In this document: piece after piece, positions 17,855 through 26,868 of the stretch | Position numbering within the stretch: the stretch's first letter is position 1 | Layout: the number at the start of each line of letters is the position of its first letter | The notes under the pieces: generated by a model | What the model was told of the DNA's origin: nothing | Seen by the model: only the letters and a program-made list of their open reading frames with translations | Databases searched by the model: none | Program-made: the position numbers and the translations under genes | Assembly (NCBI RefSeq): GCF_030127145.1 | Contig: NZ_CP126158.1 | Location: forward strand, 434,001-498,000 | DNA from: Halobaculum halobium | Lineage (GTDB): Archaea; Halobacteriota; Halobacteria; Halobacteriales; Haloferacaceae | Length of the DNA: 64,000 bases | Direction of reading: 5' to 3'

Positions 17855-18967
17855 ATGGACCTAGACGAACTACGCTCGGTACAGTCGAAGGAGCGCACGA
17901 AAGACAGCCTCCAGCACCTGCGCGACTCCTTCTACGAGGACGTCGCCGCGTACCTCGCCGAGCGCAAGCGTCAGCGCGACGAGCGCGCTGCGGGCGTCGA
18001 CAACCCCTTTTCGGACCAGCAGGTCCGCAAGCTCTCAGACGAGATCGAGACCGCCGAGGAGGTCGTCGAGTCGCTCTACGAGCGGCGCGTCGGCAAGGTC
18101 GTCAAGCTCTCGTCGTTCGCCGCCGCGGGCGCACCCACCGACACCGAGGGGATGACGGTCCAAGAGGTCGAACTGTTCGAGGATCTGGTCGTCCGCATCG
18201 AGCAGAACAAGAATCGCGTTCTCAACGTGCTGGAGACCGGAGCCGACGTGGCTATCGACGCCGATTCTGGCGCCGCTGGCGCTGTTTCGACCGAACCGAG
18301 CGCCGGGTCGGACGCGCCGCCGGCCGCAGTTGCCGAGGCGTCGACACCGGACTCAGCCGGAGCAAAAGAGCCGACCGACGGTCCCGAAGACGACGCGAGC
18401 GGCGTCTTGGCAGACGCGATGGGCGGCGACGGAGCCCCCTCGAACGGTTCCTCAGGCGGAGCGACCACAGAGACGCGGCCCTCGGACGGTGCCGACGGGG
18501 ACGCGAACGCCGATACTCACGCCGACCCTACGGCCACCATCGATGCGAACACCGACTCGAAAGCCGGCACCGACGCAAAATCCGCCGCCGACGCCCCGCC
18601 CGGGAACGACAGTCCGCCCGGAGAGTTTGTCCCGGGCTCGGAACCCGATCGGGCGGGCGGTGCAGTCGTCGAGCCAGCCGGCTCCGATGAGTCCGCAGCC
18701 ACCGCCGCCGCAGACTCCACTGCAGAATCCACCGGCACCGCCGCCGCCCCCGAGTCTGCCGCCACCGCCGAGCAGGCGGCCGGGAGCGATTCGACCGAGC
18801 CAGCCGACGGCACAGACCGCCGAACCGTCCGAATCACCCGTGACGTGGGACAGATCCTGGGCGTCGACGAGCGCGAGTACGAGCTCGCGAGCGACGACGT
18901 GGTGACGCTCCCGACGGCCAACGCGGATCCCCTCCTCCAGCGGGACGCGGCCGAGCCGATCGAGTGA
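17855..18967 (+). CDS. GINS complex subunit, Gins51-type DNA replication factor
   Basis: A 370-residue protein with conserved ends and a disordered middle. Residues 1-130 form the helical A domain (LDELRSVQSKERTKDSLQHL, and LSDEIETAEEVVESLYERR). Residues about 131-315 are low-complexity Ala/Asp/Ser/Thr/Pro/Glu sequence without predicted fold. The last 50 residues (RTVRITRDVGQILGVDEREY) form the small beta-rich B domain. GINS bridges MCM helicase and primase at the fork, and a priS-gins pair is common in euryarchaea. The start at ATG 17855 is preferred over a TTG at 17846. Confidence 0.9.
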   Translation: MDLDELRSVQSKERTKDSLQHLRDSFYEDVAAYLAERKRQRDERAAGVDNPFSDQQVRKLSDEIETAEEVVESLYERRVGKVVKLSSFAAAGAPTDTEGMTVQEVELFEDLVVRIEQNKNRVLNVLETGADVAIDADSGAAGAVSTEPSAGSDAPPAAVAEASTPDSAGAKEPTDGPEDDASGVLADAMGGDGAPSNGSSGGATTETRPSDGADGDANADTHADPTATIDANTDSKAGTDAKSAADAPPGNDSPPGEFVPGSEPDRAGGAVVEPAGSDESAATAAADSTAESTGTAAAPESAATAEQAAGSDSTEPADGTDRRTVRITRDVGQILGVDEREYELASDDVVTLPTANADPLLQRDAAEPIE

Positions 18968-18997
18968 CCCCGTCGGCGACCCGCACACCGACACGGC

Positions 18998-19001
18998 TTT
19001 T
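18998..19001 (+). promoter_or_regulatory. T-rich TATA element for bcp
   Basis: CTTTTC at 18997-19002 is centred 27 bp before ATG 19026, matching the leaderless-promoter spacing of neighbouring genes. Confidence 0.4.
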
Positions 19002-19025
19002 CACGTCGCGGACGGATGGTCGGTG

Positions 19026-19499
19026 ATGCTCGACACTGGCACCGAGGCACCCGCCTTCTCGCTCCCCGATCACGTCGGCCGGGAGGTTTCGCTCTCGGAG
19101 TTCGAGGGACGACGCGTCGTGCTCTACTTCTACCCCCGAGCCGACACTCCCGGCTGCACGACCGAGGCGTGCGGGTTTCGCGACGCGTACGACGAGTTCG
19201 ACGAGCGCGACACGGCGATCCTCGGCGTGAGCGACGACCCGGTGGACGACCTCACCGCGTTCGCCCGGAAACACGATCTCCCGTTCGCGCTGCTGTCCGA
19301 CGAGGACGGCGCGGTCGCGAGCGCGTACGACTCCTACGGCGAAAAGAACGTCTTCGGTAACGTCGTCGATGGCGTGTTCAGAAACACCTACCTGATCGGT
19401 CCAGACGGGCGGATCGAGCGGACGTACGAGGGCGTCTCGCCGGAGGAACACGCTGAGGAACTGCTGGCGGATATCGACGACCTCCGGGACGACCAGTAG
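19026..19499 (+). CDS. bcp: Thioredoxin-dependent thiol peroxidase (Bcp/PrxQ-type peroxiredoxin)
   Basis: A 157-residue peroxiredoxin. The active-site segment DTPGCTTEACGFRD holds the peroxidatic Cys44 and a likely resolving Cys49, four residues apart as in PrxQ enzymes. The thioredoxin-like fold continues with VLGVSDDPVDDLTAFARKH and the FGNVVDGVFRNTYLIGPDG strand. It reduces hydroperoxides in the cytoplasm. A GTG one codon upstream is a possible alternative start. It ends 18 bp from the converging transporter gene. Confidence 0.93.
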   Translation: MLDTGTEAPAFSLPDHVGREVSLSEFEGRRVVLYFYPRADTPGCTTEACGFRDAYDEFDERDTAILGVSDDPVDDLTAFARKHDLPFALLSDEDGAVASAYDSYGEKNVFGNVVDGVFRNTYLIGPDGRIERTYEGVSPEEHAEELLADIDDLRDDQ

Positions 19500-19517
19500 C
19501 GAGAGGAGCCGACCGGC

Positions 19518-20429
19518 TTACCACGACCGGCCGCGCAGTTCCCGGCGGATCGCCTCGCGTTTCACGAGCGTGAAGCCGACGACGACGACGACGAAGCCGA
19601 TCACGGTCAGCGGCGTGACCGGCTCCGAGAGGATGACAGCGCCGGCGACCGTCGCGACCACCGGAACCACGTAGCTCACGAGGTTGATCTCGAACGGGCC
19701 CAGGAGGTCGAGGAGTCCGAAGTAGATGGCGTAGCCGACCGCCGAGGCGAACACGCCGAGGAACGCGAGCGAGACCACGACCGGAGGCGAGAGCGCCGTC
19801 GGGAGCGGCTGGGGTTCGCCGGCGGCGACGCTGAGCGCGTGGAGGAGACCGGCACCGAGAGCCATCCCCCAGGCAGTGCGCGGCAACGCCTCGGAGTCGG
19901 GCTCCAGCCACCGGGTGACGACGCTGCCGAAGGAGACCGCGACGGCGGCGACGAACACCAACGCGACGCCGATCGTCGTGTCGCCCCCGAGGTTCGACGG
20001 CGACGGCTGGGCGACCAGTCCGACGCCGGCGACGCCGAGCAGGACGCCGACGTACCCCCGCACGTCGAGGCTTCCCTCGTCCAACAGCCAGACCGTGAAG
20101 AACGTCGTCAAGATCGGGTTGAGGCTATAAACGATCGAGGCGATTCCGCCGGTCGTGTACTCCTGCCCGTACGCGAGGAAGGTGATGTTGGCAACGACAA
20201 ACAGCAGCCCCGCGACCGCGACGGCCGCCAGGTCGGTCCCCGAGGACGGGATCGGTTCCTCCGATCGCCAGAACACGTACGCCAGTGCGACGAGCGCGCC
20301 CACGTCGAAGCGATAGGCGCCGAGCAACAGCGGACGTAACTCGGTTAGGCCCACCTCGATCGCGGGGAAGCTGCCGCCCCAACAGATCCCGAGCGCGAGA
20401 AACAGCGCGGCGTTTCGGGCGGTGCTCAC
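19518..20429 (-). CDS. EamA/DMT-superfamily transporter
   Basis: A 303-residue integral membrane protein with about ten hydrophobic helices forming two EamA repeats (residues about 8-140 and 155-295). The first repeat starts LFLALGICWGGSFPAIEVGL and the second ends TVIGFVVVVVGFTLVKREA, both typical of drug/metabolite transporters that often export amino acids or metabolites. The start codon is GTG. It converges on bcp. Substrate is unknown. Confidence 0.88.
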   Translation of the reverse strand: MSTARNAALFLALGICWGGSFPAIEVGLTELRPLLLGAYRFDVGALVALAYVFWRSEEPIPSSGTDLAAVAVAGLLFVVANITFLAYGQEYTTGGIASIVYSLNPILTTFFTVWLLDEGSLDVRGYVGVLLGVAGVGLVAQPSPSNLGGDTTIGVALVFVAAVAVSFGSVVTRWLEPDSEALPRTAWGMALGAGLLHALSVAAGEPQPLPTALSPPVVVSLAFLGVFASAVGYAIYFGLLDLLGPFEINLVSYVVPVVATVAGAVILSEPVTPLTVIGFVVVVVGFTLVKREAIRRELRGRSW

Positions 20430-20541
20430 GAGTGACTCACGACCGATAACGCGGGTCGAACCGACTTCGGCGTTTCCGTTCCGGGCGGAACGACCGGATC
20501 GCGGCAGCGGGATCTCGGGCCTCGAGTCGAGGCCCCGATCC

Positions 20542-21591
20542 TCAGTAGCCGCGGGTGATGAGGTAGTCAGCGAGGTCCGCGAGTAGGTCGCGGGCGGGGC
20601 CTTCGGGCAGCACCGAGAGGCGCTCTTTCGAGCGCTCGGTGAGATCCTCGGCCATCTCGCGGGCGTAGTCGATGGAGCCTGCCGCTTCCAAGGTCGCGAC
20701 GGCGTCCTCGACCGCCGCCTCGCTCACCTCCGCGGGCGTGTCCGCGCTCACAAGCGCGTCCACGTCGACGCCCTGCTGGCGCGCGTGGAGCGTGATGAGC
20801 GTCTCCTTCTCCTCGACGAGGTCGGAGCCGCGCTGTTTGCCCAGCTGCTCCGAGGGCACCGTCAGGTCCAGCACGTCGTCTTGGATCTGGAACGCGCGCC
20901 CGGAGTCGACGCCGTACTGGTACAGCGCCTCCACCGTCTCGTCGTCGGCGCCCATGAGCACCGCCGGGATGGCCGCCGACGCCCCGTACAGCACCGCGGT
21001 CTTCAGCTCGACCATCTCCAGGTACTCCTCGGGGGTCACGTCGTCGCGGGTTTCGAACTCCACGTCGAGTGACTGGCCCTCGCAGATGCGGGTACACGCT
21101 GAGGCGAGGCGGTTGACCGCCTCGACCGTGTTCGCCGGGTCCGCACCGGTGTCTGAGAGGAGCTCGAACGCCTTCGCGTACAGCGTGTCGCCGGCGAGGA
21201 TCGCCGTCTCCGTGTCGTACGCTCGGTGGACCGCCGGCTCGCCGCGCCGGAGGTCGTCGTCGTCCATGATGTCGTCGTGGATCAGGGTGAACGACTGGAT
21301 GACCTCGACGCTGACAGCCGTGCGCATGAGGTCGAACCGCTCGCCGTCGAGCGCCGGGAACGACCGGTAGTCGGTCGTCGCGTCCGCGTCGACGCCGGCG
21401 AGCGCCTCCGCGACGAGCAACGCCGCCGTCGGTCGAAGGCGCTTGCCGCCGGCCTCCAGGATGTACCGGGTGGCCTCGTACAGGCGTTCCGGGTCCGCCA
21501 TCGGAAGATCCTCGTCGATGGCGGCGTTGACTCGCTCGCGGCGCTGGTCGACCGCCGCGAGCACCCGTTCGGCCGTCGCGTCCTGCGACAT
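20542..21591 (-). CDS. idsA: Geranylgeranyl (polyprenyl) diphosphate synthase
   Basis: A 349-residue trans-prenyltransferase. The first aspartate-rich motif is LIHDDIMDDDDLRRG (DDIMD at 106-110) and the second is FQIQDDVLDLT, with the GGKRLRP substrate site at 48-54. Small residues precede the first motif, as in archaeal enzymes making C20 or longer chains for ether lipids. The start is ATG 21591, just after the RNase J stop; a GTG at 21597 would overlap that stop by 4 bp and is an equally possible start. The idsA-RNase J pairing is common in euryarchaea. Confidence 0.92.
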   Translation of the reverse strand: MSQDATAERVLAAVDQRRERVNAAIDEDLPMADPERLYEATRYILEAGGKRLRPTAALLVAEALAGVDADATTDYRSFPALDGERFDLMRTAVSVEVIQSFTLIHDDIMDDDDLRRGEPAVHRAYDTETAILAGDTLYAKAFELLSDTGADPANTVEAVNRLASACTRICEGQSLDVEFETRDDVTPEEYLEMVELKTAVLYGASAAIPAVLMGADDETVEALYQYGVDSGRAFQIQDDVLDLTVPSEQLGKQRGSDLVEEKETLITLHARQQGVDVDALVSADTPAEVSEAAVEDAVATLEAAGSIDYAREMAEDLTERSKERLSVLPEGPARDLLADLADYLITRGY

Positions 21592-21593
21592 CG

Positions 21594-22946
21594 TCACTCG
21601 GTCAGCTGGATCATGTTGCCGTTCTGCGTGACGTGGAGGTCGCGCCCGAGCTTGTACCCCTTGCGGCTCGCGAGGTCGACGTACGGCGCGAAGCCCTTCA
21701 TGTCCTGGTGGGCTGGGATGACGTGCTGGGGCTCCAGCGCGTCGAGCATCTGGTAGTGCCCCTCCTCGCGAAGGTGGCCCGACACGTGGATGTCGTCGTA
21801 GATGCGCGCGCCCTGCATCTTCAGGAGGCGCTCGGACTGGTAGCGCTGGCCCTCGTTCGTCGGCTCGGGAATGACCCGCGCCGAGAAGACGACCTTGTCG
21901 CCGTCGTCCAGTTCGTAGGGGGTCTCGCCGCGACCCATGCGGGTGAGCATCGCGCGCGGTTCGCCCTGGTGGCCCGTCACGATGGGGAGGTACTTCTCCT
22001 TGCCCTCCTGCATGATCCGCTTGAACGTCCGGTCGACGGACTTGCGGTGACCGTACATCCCGAGGTCGTCCGGGAAGTCGACGAAGTCCAGCCGCTCGGC
22101 GGTGCCGCTGTACTTTTCCATCGAACGGCCGAGCAGCACCGGTTCGCGGCCGATATCCTGTGCGAACTCGACGAGCGAGGAGACGCGCGAGACGTGCGAG
22201 GAGAACGTCGTTGCGACGATGCCGCCGTCGTAGTCCTCGATGCTCATCAGCGTGTCCTTGAGGTGATTTCGCGCGTGAGACTCCGAGGGCGTTCGGCCTT
22301 TCCGGCCTGCGTTGGTACAGTCCTCGATGTACGCGAGAACGCCGTTGCCCTCGCGACCGATCTCGCGGAACCGCTTCATGTCGATCGGGTCCTCGAGGAC
22401 CGGCGAGTGGTCCATGCGCTTGTCGAGGCCGTAGACGACCGCGCCCTCGGGCGTGTGGACGACCGGATTGATCGCGTCGATGATAGAGTGCGTGACGTGG
22501 ACGAACTCCAGTTCGACGTTGCCCGAATCGCCGATAGACATCGTCTCACCGGCCTCCATCTTCACGAGGTCGTTGTCGACGTTGAACTTGTTCTCGCTTT
22601 TCACCTGCTGTTTGACCAGTTCGATGGTGAACGGCGCCGAGACGATGGGCGCGTCGTAGCGGTGTGCCAGCTTCGAGATGGCGCCGATGTGGTCGAGGTG
22701 ACCGTGCGTCGGCACGATCGCCTGGACGTCGCCCTCCATGTCGCTCATGATCCGGTCGTCCGGAATGGCGCCCATGTCGATAAGGTCCAGGCTGTGCATC
22801 TTCTCCGTCTCGACGTTGTCGTGAATCAGGACCTGACTCAGGTTGAGGCCCATGTCGAACACGACGATGTCGTTCCCTGCGCGAACTGCCGTCATCTGGC
22901 GACCGACTTCCTCGTAGCCGCCAATTGTTGCGATTTCTACTTCCAT
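21594..22946 (-). CDS. rnj: Ribonuclease J (archaeal, beta-CASP metallo-beta-lactamase)
   Basis: A 450-residue nuclease. The metal site motif THGHLDHIG (His81, His83, Asp85, His86) identifies a metallo-beta-lactamase fold, and the beta-CASP part follows with [30 protein letters not shown] and the final [11 protein letters not shown] and PAHQDM metal ligands. Archaeal RNase J acts as a 5'-3' exoribonuclease in RNA decay. ATG 22946 fits the family start ([15 protein letters not shown]). A 370-bp region without genes lies upstream, so the mRNA may have a long leader, unlike most genes here. Confidence 0.93.
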   Translation of the reverse strand: MEVEIATIGGYEEVGRQMTAVRAGNDIVVFDMGLNLSQVLIHDNVETEKMHSLDLIDMGAIPDDRIMSDMEGDVQAIVPTHGHLDHIGAISKLAHRYDAPIVSAPFTIELVKQQVKSENKFNVDNDLVKMEAGETMSIGDSGNVELEFVHVTHSIIDAINPVVHTPEGAVVYGLDKRMDHSPVLEDPIDMKRFREIGREGNGVLAYIEDCTNAGRKGRTPSESHARNHLKDTLMSIEDYDGGIVATTFSSHVSRVSSLVEFAQDIGREPVLLGRSMEKYSGTAERLDFVDFPDDLGMYGHRKSVDRTFKRIMQEGKEKYLPIVTGHQGEPRAMLTRMGRGETPYELDDGDKVVFSARVIPEPTNEGQRYQSERLLKMQGARIYDDIHVSGHLREEGHYQMLDALEPQHVIPAHQDMKGFAPYVDLASRKGYKLGRDLHVTQNGNMIQLTE

Positions 22947-23315
22947 TGTGTGCGTTGTCTGCGTTGCGAGCGTGAATCCCGCGCGTCGCGCGCGGCCGAT
23001 GCTCGTACGGAAAGCCCCGGTACGGGTCACTGTGGACCCCGGCGTCTTACAGCGCGTCGGTCCGCAATCCCGCAATACGAGGTCGAACCCCGTACTTACC
23101 CGCGGGCGATGGTAGATGTACCGTATCGGTCATCTGTTAAAACTGCTCGGGTTCGAGCGTCGCAGTTCCGACTGACTCGTGAATCGGATTGCGGGTCGAC
23201 GTGTCTCGGGGACCGAGGGTCCCTCGGCTCAGCGACTGTGTCTCCCCCTGTGTGAGTGGCTCGTCGGTGGATGGCGTCCGGTACGCTTAAACCCGAATCC
23301 GCCGACGGATGGAAC
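22947..23315. other. Intergenic region between RNase J and LSm, divergent promoters
   Basis: No supportable gene. On the + strand CTTAAA at 23286-23291 is the TATA box of the LSm gene. On the - strand a TTTTAA-like box lies at 23137-23142, about 190 bp before the RNase J start, so the RNase J mRNA could carry a leader of roughly 160 nt with short inverted repeats (for instance CGTAC/GTACG around 23009-23026). No tRNA or other RNA fold was recognised. Confidence 0.5.
23286..23291 (+). promoter_or_regulatory. TATA box for the LSm-L37e operon
   Basis: CTTAAA centred 28 bp before ATG 23316, consistent with a leaderless transcript. Confidence 0.5.
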
Positions 23316-23531
23316 ATGACTGGCCGCCCGCTCGACGTGCTCGAGGAGGCTCTGGACACTCCCGTGACGGTCCACCTCAAAGACGGCACCGCTCACTTCG
23401 GCGTTCTCGCTGGCTACGACCAACACATGAACGTCGTGCTCGACCCCACCGAACTGGAGGGTTCGACGGACGACGAGGTCGAAGACACAACGATTATCCG
23501 TGGCGACAACGTCGTTTCCATCAACACATGA
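23316..23531 (+). CDS. lsm: Sm-like archaeal protein (LSm/SmAP)
   Basis: A 71-residue Sm protein. Sm1 is visible in [31 protein letters not shown], with the conserved Asp-His-Met-Asn RNA-binding loop, and Sm2 ends [10 protein letters not shown]. It should form heptameric rings that bind U-rich RNA. ATG 23316 gives the exact family length. The ATG of the L37e gene overlaps its stop by 4 bp, a pairing conserved in archaea. Confidence 0.95.
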   Translation: MTGRPLDVLEEALDTPVTVHLKDGTAHFGVLAGYDQHMNVVLDPTELEGSTDDEVEDTTIIRGDNVVSINT

Positions 23532-23704
23532 CCGGAGCCGGAACGCCGTCTCAGGGGAAGAAGAACAAGACGACGCACGTCAAGTGTCGACGCTGCGGCG
23601 AGAAGTCCTACCACGTGAAAAAGAAGAAGTGCTCCTCGTGCGGCTTCGGCAAGTCCGCCAAGCGCCGCGACTACGAGTGGCAGTCGAAGGCCGGCGACAA
23701 CTGA
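23528..23704 (+). CDS. rpl37e: 50S ribosomal protein L37e
   Basis: A 58-residue, strongly basic protein with two CxxC pairs (Cys20/Cys23 and Cys35/Cys38) that bind zinc, and the family end [14 protein letters not shown]. It binds 23S rRNA in the large subunit. Its ATG overlaps the LSm stop (ATGA), so the two are translated from one message. Confidence 0.97.
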   Translation: MTGAGTPSQGKKNKTTHVKCRRCGEKSYHVKKKKCSSCGFGKSAKRRDYEWQSKAGDN

Positions 23705-24005
23705 AGCGCCCCTCCGCGTTCTCTCTTCACCGCTCTTCCAGTCCGAATAGCGACTTCTTCGCGACGCGCTCGACACTCGTGGCCCGACCGTCGCTTACAT
23801 CGACCACCCGGGACGAGGCGCCGACCCGCCAGATCCGATAGCCATCGGCCGACGCACGTCGAACGAACGACAGCGACGTCGATGTCGCTTGGTCTACCGG
23901 GCCCCCCCGGTTACGAATACATATTTGTGCATAACACTACCGTCGAAACGGGCGACCTACGCACGATAACGAGGGTTTTTGTGGAGCGGGGCCGAGGTTT
24001 CGCCC
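23705..24005. other. Intergenic region upstream of purF
   Basis: No gene is supportable in these 301 bp. An A/T-rich patch at 23912-23934 (containing CATATTTGTGCATAA) stands out and may be a promoter or a regulator site. The TATA-like run of T at 23976-23980 is nearest to the purF start. Confidence 0.4.
23976..23980 (+). promoter_or_regulatory. T-rich TATA element for purF
   Basis: Five T residues centred 28 bp before ATG 24006, the usual distance for leaderless mRNAs here. Confidence 0.45.
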
Positions 24006-25544
24006 ATGTCACACGGCGACCCCGGTGAGGGGGCGGCGGCACCGGTCACTTCGATCACCGAACCGCTCGACGACGGCTCGCGCGAGCCGACCCCCACCGA
24101 CGGGCCGACCGAGAAGTGCGGCGTCGTCGGCGTCGCGCTCGACGACCGCGCCGCCGCGCGACCGCTGTACTACTCGCTGTACGCGCTTCAGCACCGCGGA
24201 CAAGACTCCGCCGGGATCGCCACCCACGATGGGTTCCAGCAACACAGCCACGTCGAGATGGGACTCGTCGGCGACGCCTTCACCCAGACGGACCTCGACG
24301 ACCTCGCCGGATCGGCGGGGATCGGTCACGTTCGATATCCGACCGCTGGCAGCGTCAACACCCGCTGTGCGCAGCCGTTCTCGGTGTCGTTCAAATCCGG
24401 CGCACTTGGGCTTGCGCACAACGGGAATCTGGTCAACGCAGACGACATCCGCGACGAACTCGCGGCGACGGGTCACGCGTTCACCACGCAGGGGGACACG
24501 GAGGTCATCGCTCACGACCTCGCGCGCAATCTCCTCGAATCGGATCTCATCCGCGCCGTCAAGCGGACGATGAGCCGGATCCACGGCTCGTACTCGCTCA
24601 CCGTCATGCACGACGATACGGTCATGGGCGTGCGCGACCCGCAGGGGAACCGCCCGCTGTGCATCGGCAAGCTGGACGACGGCTACGTCCTCGCCAGTGA
24701 ATCCGCCGCGATCGACACGCTCGACGGCGAACTCGTCCGCGACGTACGACCTGGGGAACTAGTGGTTCTCGAGAGCGACGGCAGCGGCTTCGACTCGTAC
24801 CGACTGTTCGAGGAGGACAACTCCGCACACTGCTTCTTCGAGCACGTGTACTTCGCCCGGCCGGACTCCGTCATCGACGACACGCTCGTATACGAAGCCC
24901 GTCGCGATCTCGGGCGCGCGCTGTGGGATGAAGCCGGGATCGACTCGGACGTGGTCATGCCAGTCCCCGACTCCGGGCGGGCGTTCGCCTCGGGGTACGC
25001 CGACGCGGCCGCCGAGGACGGCGCAGACGTAGAGTTCGCCGAGGGACTGATGAAGAACCGATACGTTGGACGGACGTTCATCATGCCGACCCAGGACGAG
25101 CGCGAGCGTGCGGTGCGACTCAAGCTGAACCCGATCCGCTCGACAGTCGAGGGGAAGACGGTCACCCTGATCGACGACTCCATCGTGCGCGGCACCACCT
25201 CGACACAGCTCGTGCAGTTGCTCCGCGACGCCGGTGCCGAAGCCGTGCACGTTCGGATCGGCGCGCCGGCCATCATCGCGCCGTGTTACATGGGCATCGA
25301 CATGGCCACGCGCGAGGAGCTGATCGCCGCGGACCAGTCGGTCGAGGAGGTGCGCGAGGAGATCGGTGCGGACTCGCTGTCGTATCTGTCGGTCGACGCC
25401 GTCGCAGGCGCACTGTCGTCCACGACGGCGGACCTCTGTCTCGGCTGCGTCACAGGCGAGTATCCGTACGACATCGACGGCGAGGCGACCGACCGCGACG
25501 TGACCCGGCCGACCGTCGGGGCGCCGTCGCCCGCCGACGATTGA
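24006..25544 (+). CDS. purF: Amidophosphoribosyltransferase (glutamine PRPP amidotransferase)
   Basis: A 512-residue enzyme for the first step of de novo purine synthesis. The N-terminal nucleophile of the glutaminase domain is Cys38 in EKCGVVGVAL, so 37 residues would have to be removed as a propeptide, longer than in the Bacillus enzyme. HRGQDSAGI and AHNGNLVN are glutaminase motifs. The phosphoribosyltransferase domain has VTLIDDSIVRGTTS, which binds PRPP. Cysteines in AHCFFEH, APCYMGI and DLCLGCVTG correspond to the 4Fe-4S ligands of the Bacillus-type enzyme. The C-terminal tail is short and acidic. Confidence 0.94.
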   Translation: MSHGDPGEGAAAPVTSITEPLDDGSREPTPTDGPTEKCGVVGVALDDRAAARPLYYSLYALQHRGQDSAGIATHDGFQQHSHVEMGLVGDAFTQTDLDDLAGSAGIGHVRYPTAGSVNTRCAQPFSVSFKSGALGLAHNGNLVNADDIRDELAATGHAFTTQGDTEVIAHDLARNLLESDLIRAVKRTMSRIHGSYSLTVMHDDTVMGVRDPQGNRPLCIGKLDDGYVLASESAAIDTLDGELVRDVRPGELVVLESDGSGFDSYRLFEEDNSAHCFFEHVYFARPDSVIDDTLVYEARRDLGRALWDEAGIDSDVVMPVPDSGRAFASGYADAAAEDGADVEFAEGLMKNRYVGRTFIMPTQDERERAVRLKLNPIRSTVEGKTVTLIDDSIVRGTTSTQLVQLLRDAGAEAVHVRIGAPAIIAPCYMGIDMATREELIAADQSVEEVREEIGADSLSYLSVDAVAGALSSTTADLCLGCVTGEYPYDIDGEATDRDVTRPTVGAPSPADD

Positions 25545-25775
25545 ATTCTCATCACTGAGCCCTCGACATCGACGTCGTTGCTCGGCCCGATGCCCGCCGT
25601 GGACTACGTAGCCGACTGCGATAGATTGCGAACAGGCGACACCTGGGTTCGTCCGCGGACCGCGGTGTCGCACACCCGCTGTCGGCCCGCGGTGACGCTC
25701 ACCGCATCGACGGCGTTGGCCCCGTCATCGTATTTGAAGCTCATCCCGTACGCGAGCCGATTGCTGCACCGCCGC

Positions 25776-26369
25776 TCAGTACACGAGATACAGGAGGACG
25801 TAGACGGCGACGCCGAGGGCGAACGAGACGAGCCACAGCGCGGCAGCCACCCGCCCGATCCGCCTGTGTGCGGTGTCAAACAGGTCTGCCAGGGGTCGCG
25901 TCGCCGCGAGCGTCAGTACGTACACGACGAGCGGGACGCAGACGATCGCGAGGAGGATGTGCACGGCGAGCAGCGGGAGGTAGACGAACCGTTCGACGAC
26001 CCCCGGACCGCCGAAGTCAGTCGTCCCAAGGAGCGTGAGTCGGTAGAGGTACATCGCCAGGAACGCGCCGAACAGGCCGGTCGAGGCGAGCATGTACCGG
26101 CGGTGCGTTTCGAAGTCGCGGTTCCGGGCCGCACGCACCCCGAGCGAGATCGTGACGATAGCCGCGAGCGAGACCACTGCATTGAGCGTCGGGATCGCTT
26201 CCAGCACCGCGGAGGGCGCCCGAGGCAGGACAGTCGCGGGAACGACGCCCCCGACGACGGCGAATACGAGTCCGAGCGCGACCGCAGAGAGGAGTCCGGC
26301 AACGCCGAGGCTGTGCTCGCGTGCGAATCCGCGGAACCGGGCCAACGGTGTCGGAGCGTCCGTACTCAT
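25776..26369 (-). CDS. DUF420-like integral membrane protein
   Basis: A 197-residue protein with about five membrane helices. The segments VSLAAIVTISLGVRAARNRD, FETHRRYMLAST and VYVLTLAATRPLADLFDTAHRRIGR, with conserved His residues in the loops, resemble the DUF420 family, whose members often lie near haem-copper oxidase or haem assembly genes. None of those are nearby here. ATG 26369 is chosen because a TATA sequence lies 27 bp upstream (26393-26398 on this strand). The open frame upstream runs through the tRNA gene and is not coding. Confidence 0.75.
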   Translation of the reverse strand: MSTDAPTPLARFRGFAREHSLGVAGLLSAVALGLVFAVVGGVVPATVLPRAPSAVLEAIPTLNAVVSLAAIVTISLGVRAARNRDFETHRRYMLASTGLFGAFLAMYLYRLTLLGTTDFGGPGVVERFVYLPLLAVHILLAIVCVPLVVYVLTLAATRPLADLFDTAHRRIGRVAAALWLVSFALGVAVYVLLYLVY

Positions 26370-26392
26370 ATGAGGGAGAAAGGCAGGTGGCC

Positions 26393-26398
26393 GTATAG
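26393..26398 (-). promoter_or_regulatory. TATA box for the DUF420-like gene
   Basis: A GTATAG/CTATAC sequence about 27 bp upstream of the reverse-strand start at 26369. Confidence 0.45.
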
Positions 26399-26585
26399 CA
26401 GTTGTCCGATCGGTCCGGGTTGGCGCCGTCGGTTTCGCCGGCACCGTGAAACTACTGAACGGTGGGTACGCGTCGTCGTTTGAGTAGTCGACCGTCTGCG
26501 GGATCGACCGCCGCGCGGTATGGGAGTCGCACCCGGAGACTGGTCGGAATGGAAAGCCCTTTATCCGTAACCGAGATAGAACGGA

Positions 26586-26601
26586 GTGCGTACTGACGCA
26601 C
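26586..26601 (+). other. Hairpin in the 5' leader of tRNA-Leu
   Basis: GTGCGT, a 4-nt loop and ACGCAC form a perfect 6-bp stem ending 3 nt before the mature tRNA. It may help leader processing by RNase P. Confidence 0.35.
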
Positions 26602-26604
26602 GAT

Positions 26605-26689
26605 GCGTGGGTAGCCAAGCCAGGCCAACGGCGCAGCGTTGAGGGCGCTGTCCTGTAGAGGTCCGCCGGTTCAAATCCGGTCCCACGCA
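26605..26689 (+). tRNA. tRNA-Leu(GAG)
   Basis: An 85-nt type II tRNA. The acceptor stem pairs GCGTGGG (26605-26611) with CCCACGC (26682-26688), and A26689 is the discriminator. The anticodon stem CAGCG/CGCTG encloses the loop TTGAGGG, giving anticodon GAG for CUC/CUU leucine codons. A long variable arm (around CCTGTAGAGG) and the T loop TTCAAAT are clear. The CCA end is not encoded and no intron is present. Confidence 0.95.
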
Positions 26690-26703
26690 TCCACACGGAT
26701 GCA

Positions 26704-26742
26704 GGTGCTGTGCGCCCCTCGGGGCGCCCTACAGACAGCACC
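26704..26742. other. Nested stem-loop downstream of tRNA-Leu
   Basis: An outer stem GGTGCTGT/ACAGCACC (26704-26711 with 26735-26742) encloses a G+C-rich hairpin GCGCCC-CTCG-GGGCGC (26712-26727). It could be a transcription end or processing structure. No repeat of the tRNA 3' end, as left by an integrating element, was seen here. Confidence 0.4.
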
Positions 26743-26868
26743 CACGCACAATCCTTCCGAACGCGACAACCGTGAGCGCACGGGCTGTCCACCCTGGCTC
26801 GGACGAGCGATCAGACGATCGTTGAGTTCGGCGGAACCCCGGCCGATTCGAGGGGAAACCGGATCAGT

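Noticed and set aside
26605-26742. Integration (att) site at tRNA-Leu
   Set aside because: No second copy of the tRNA 3' end, no integrase and no element genes in the window.
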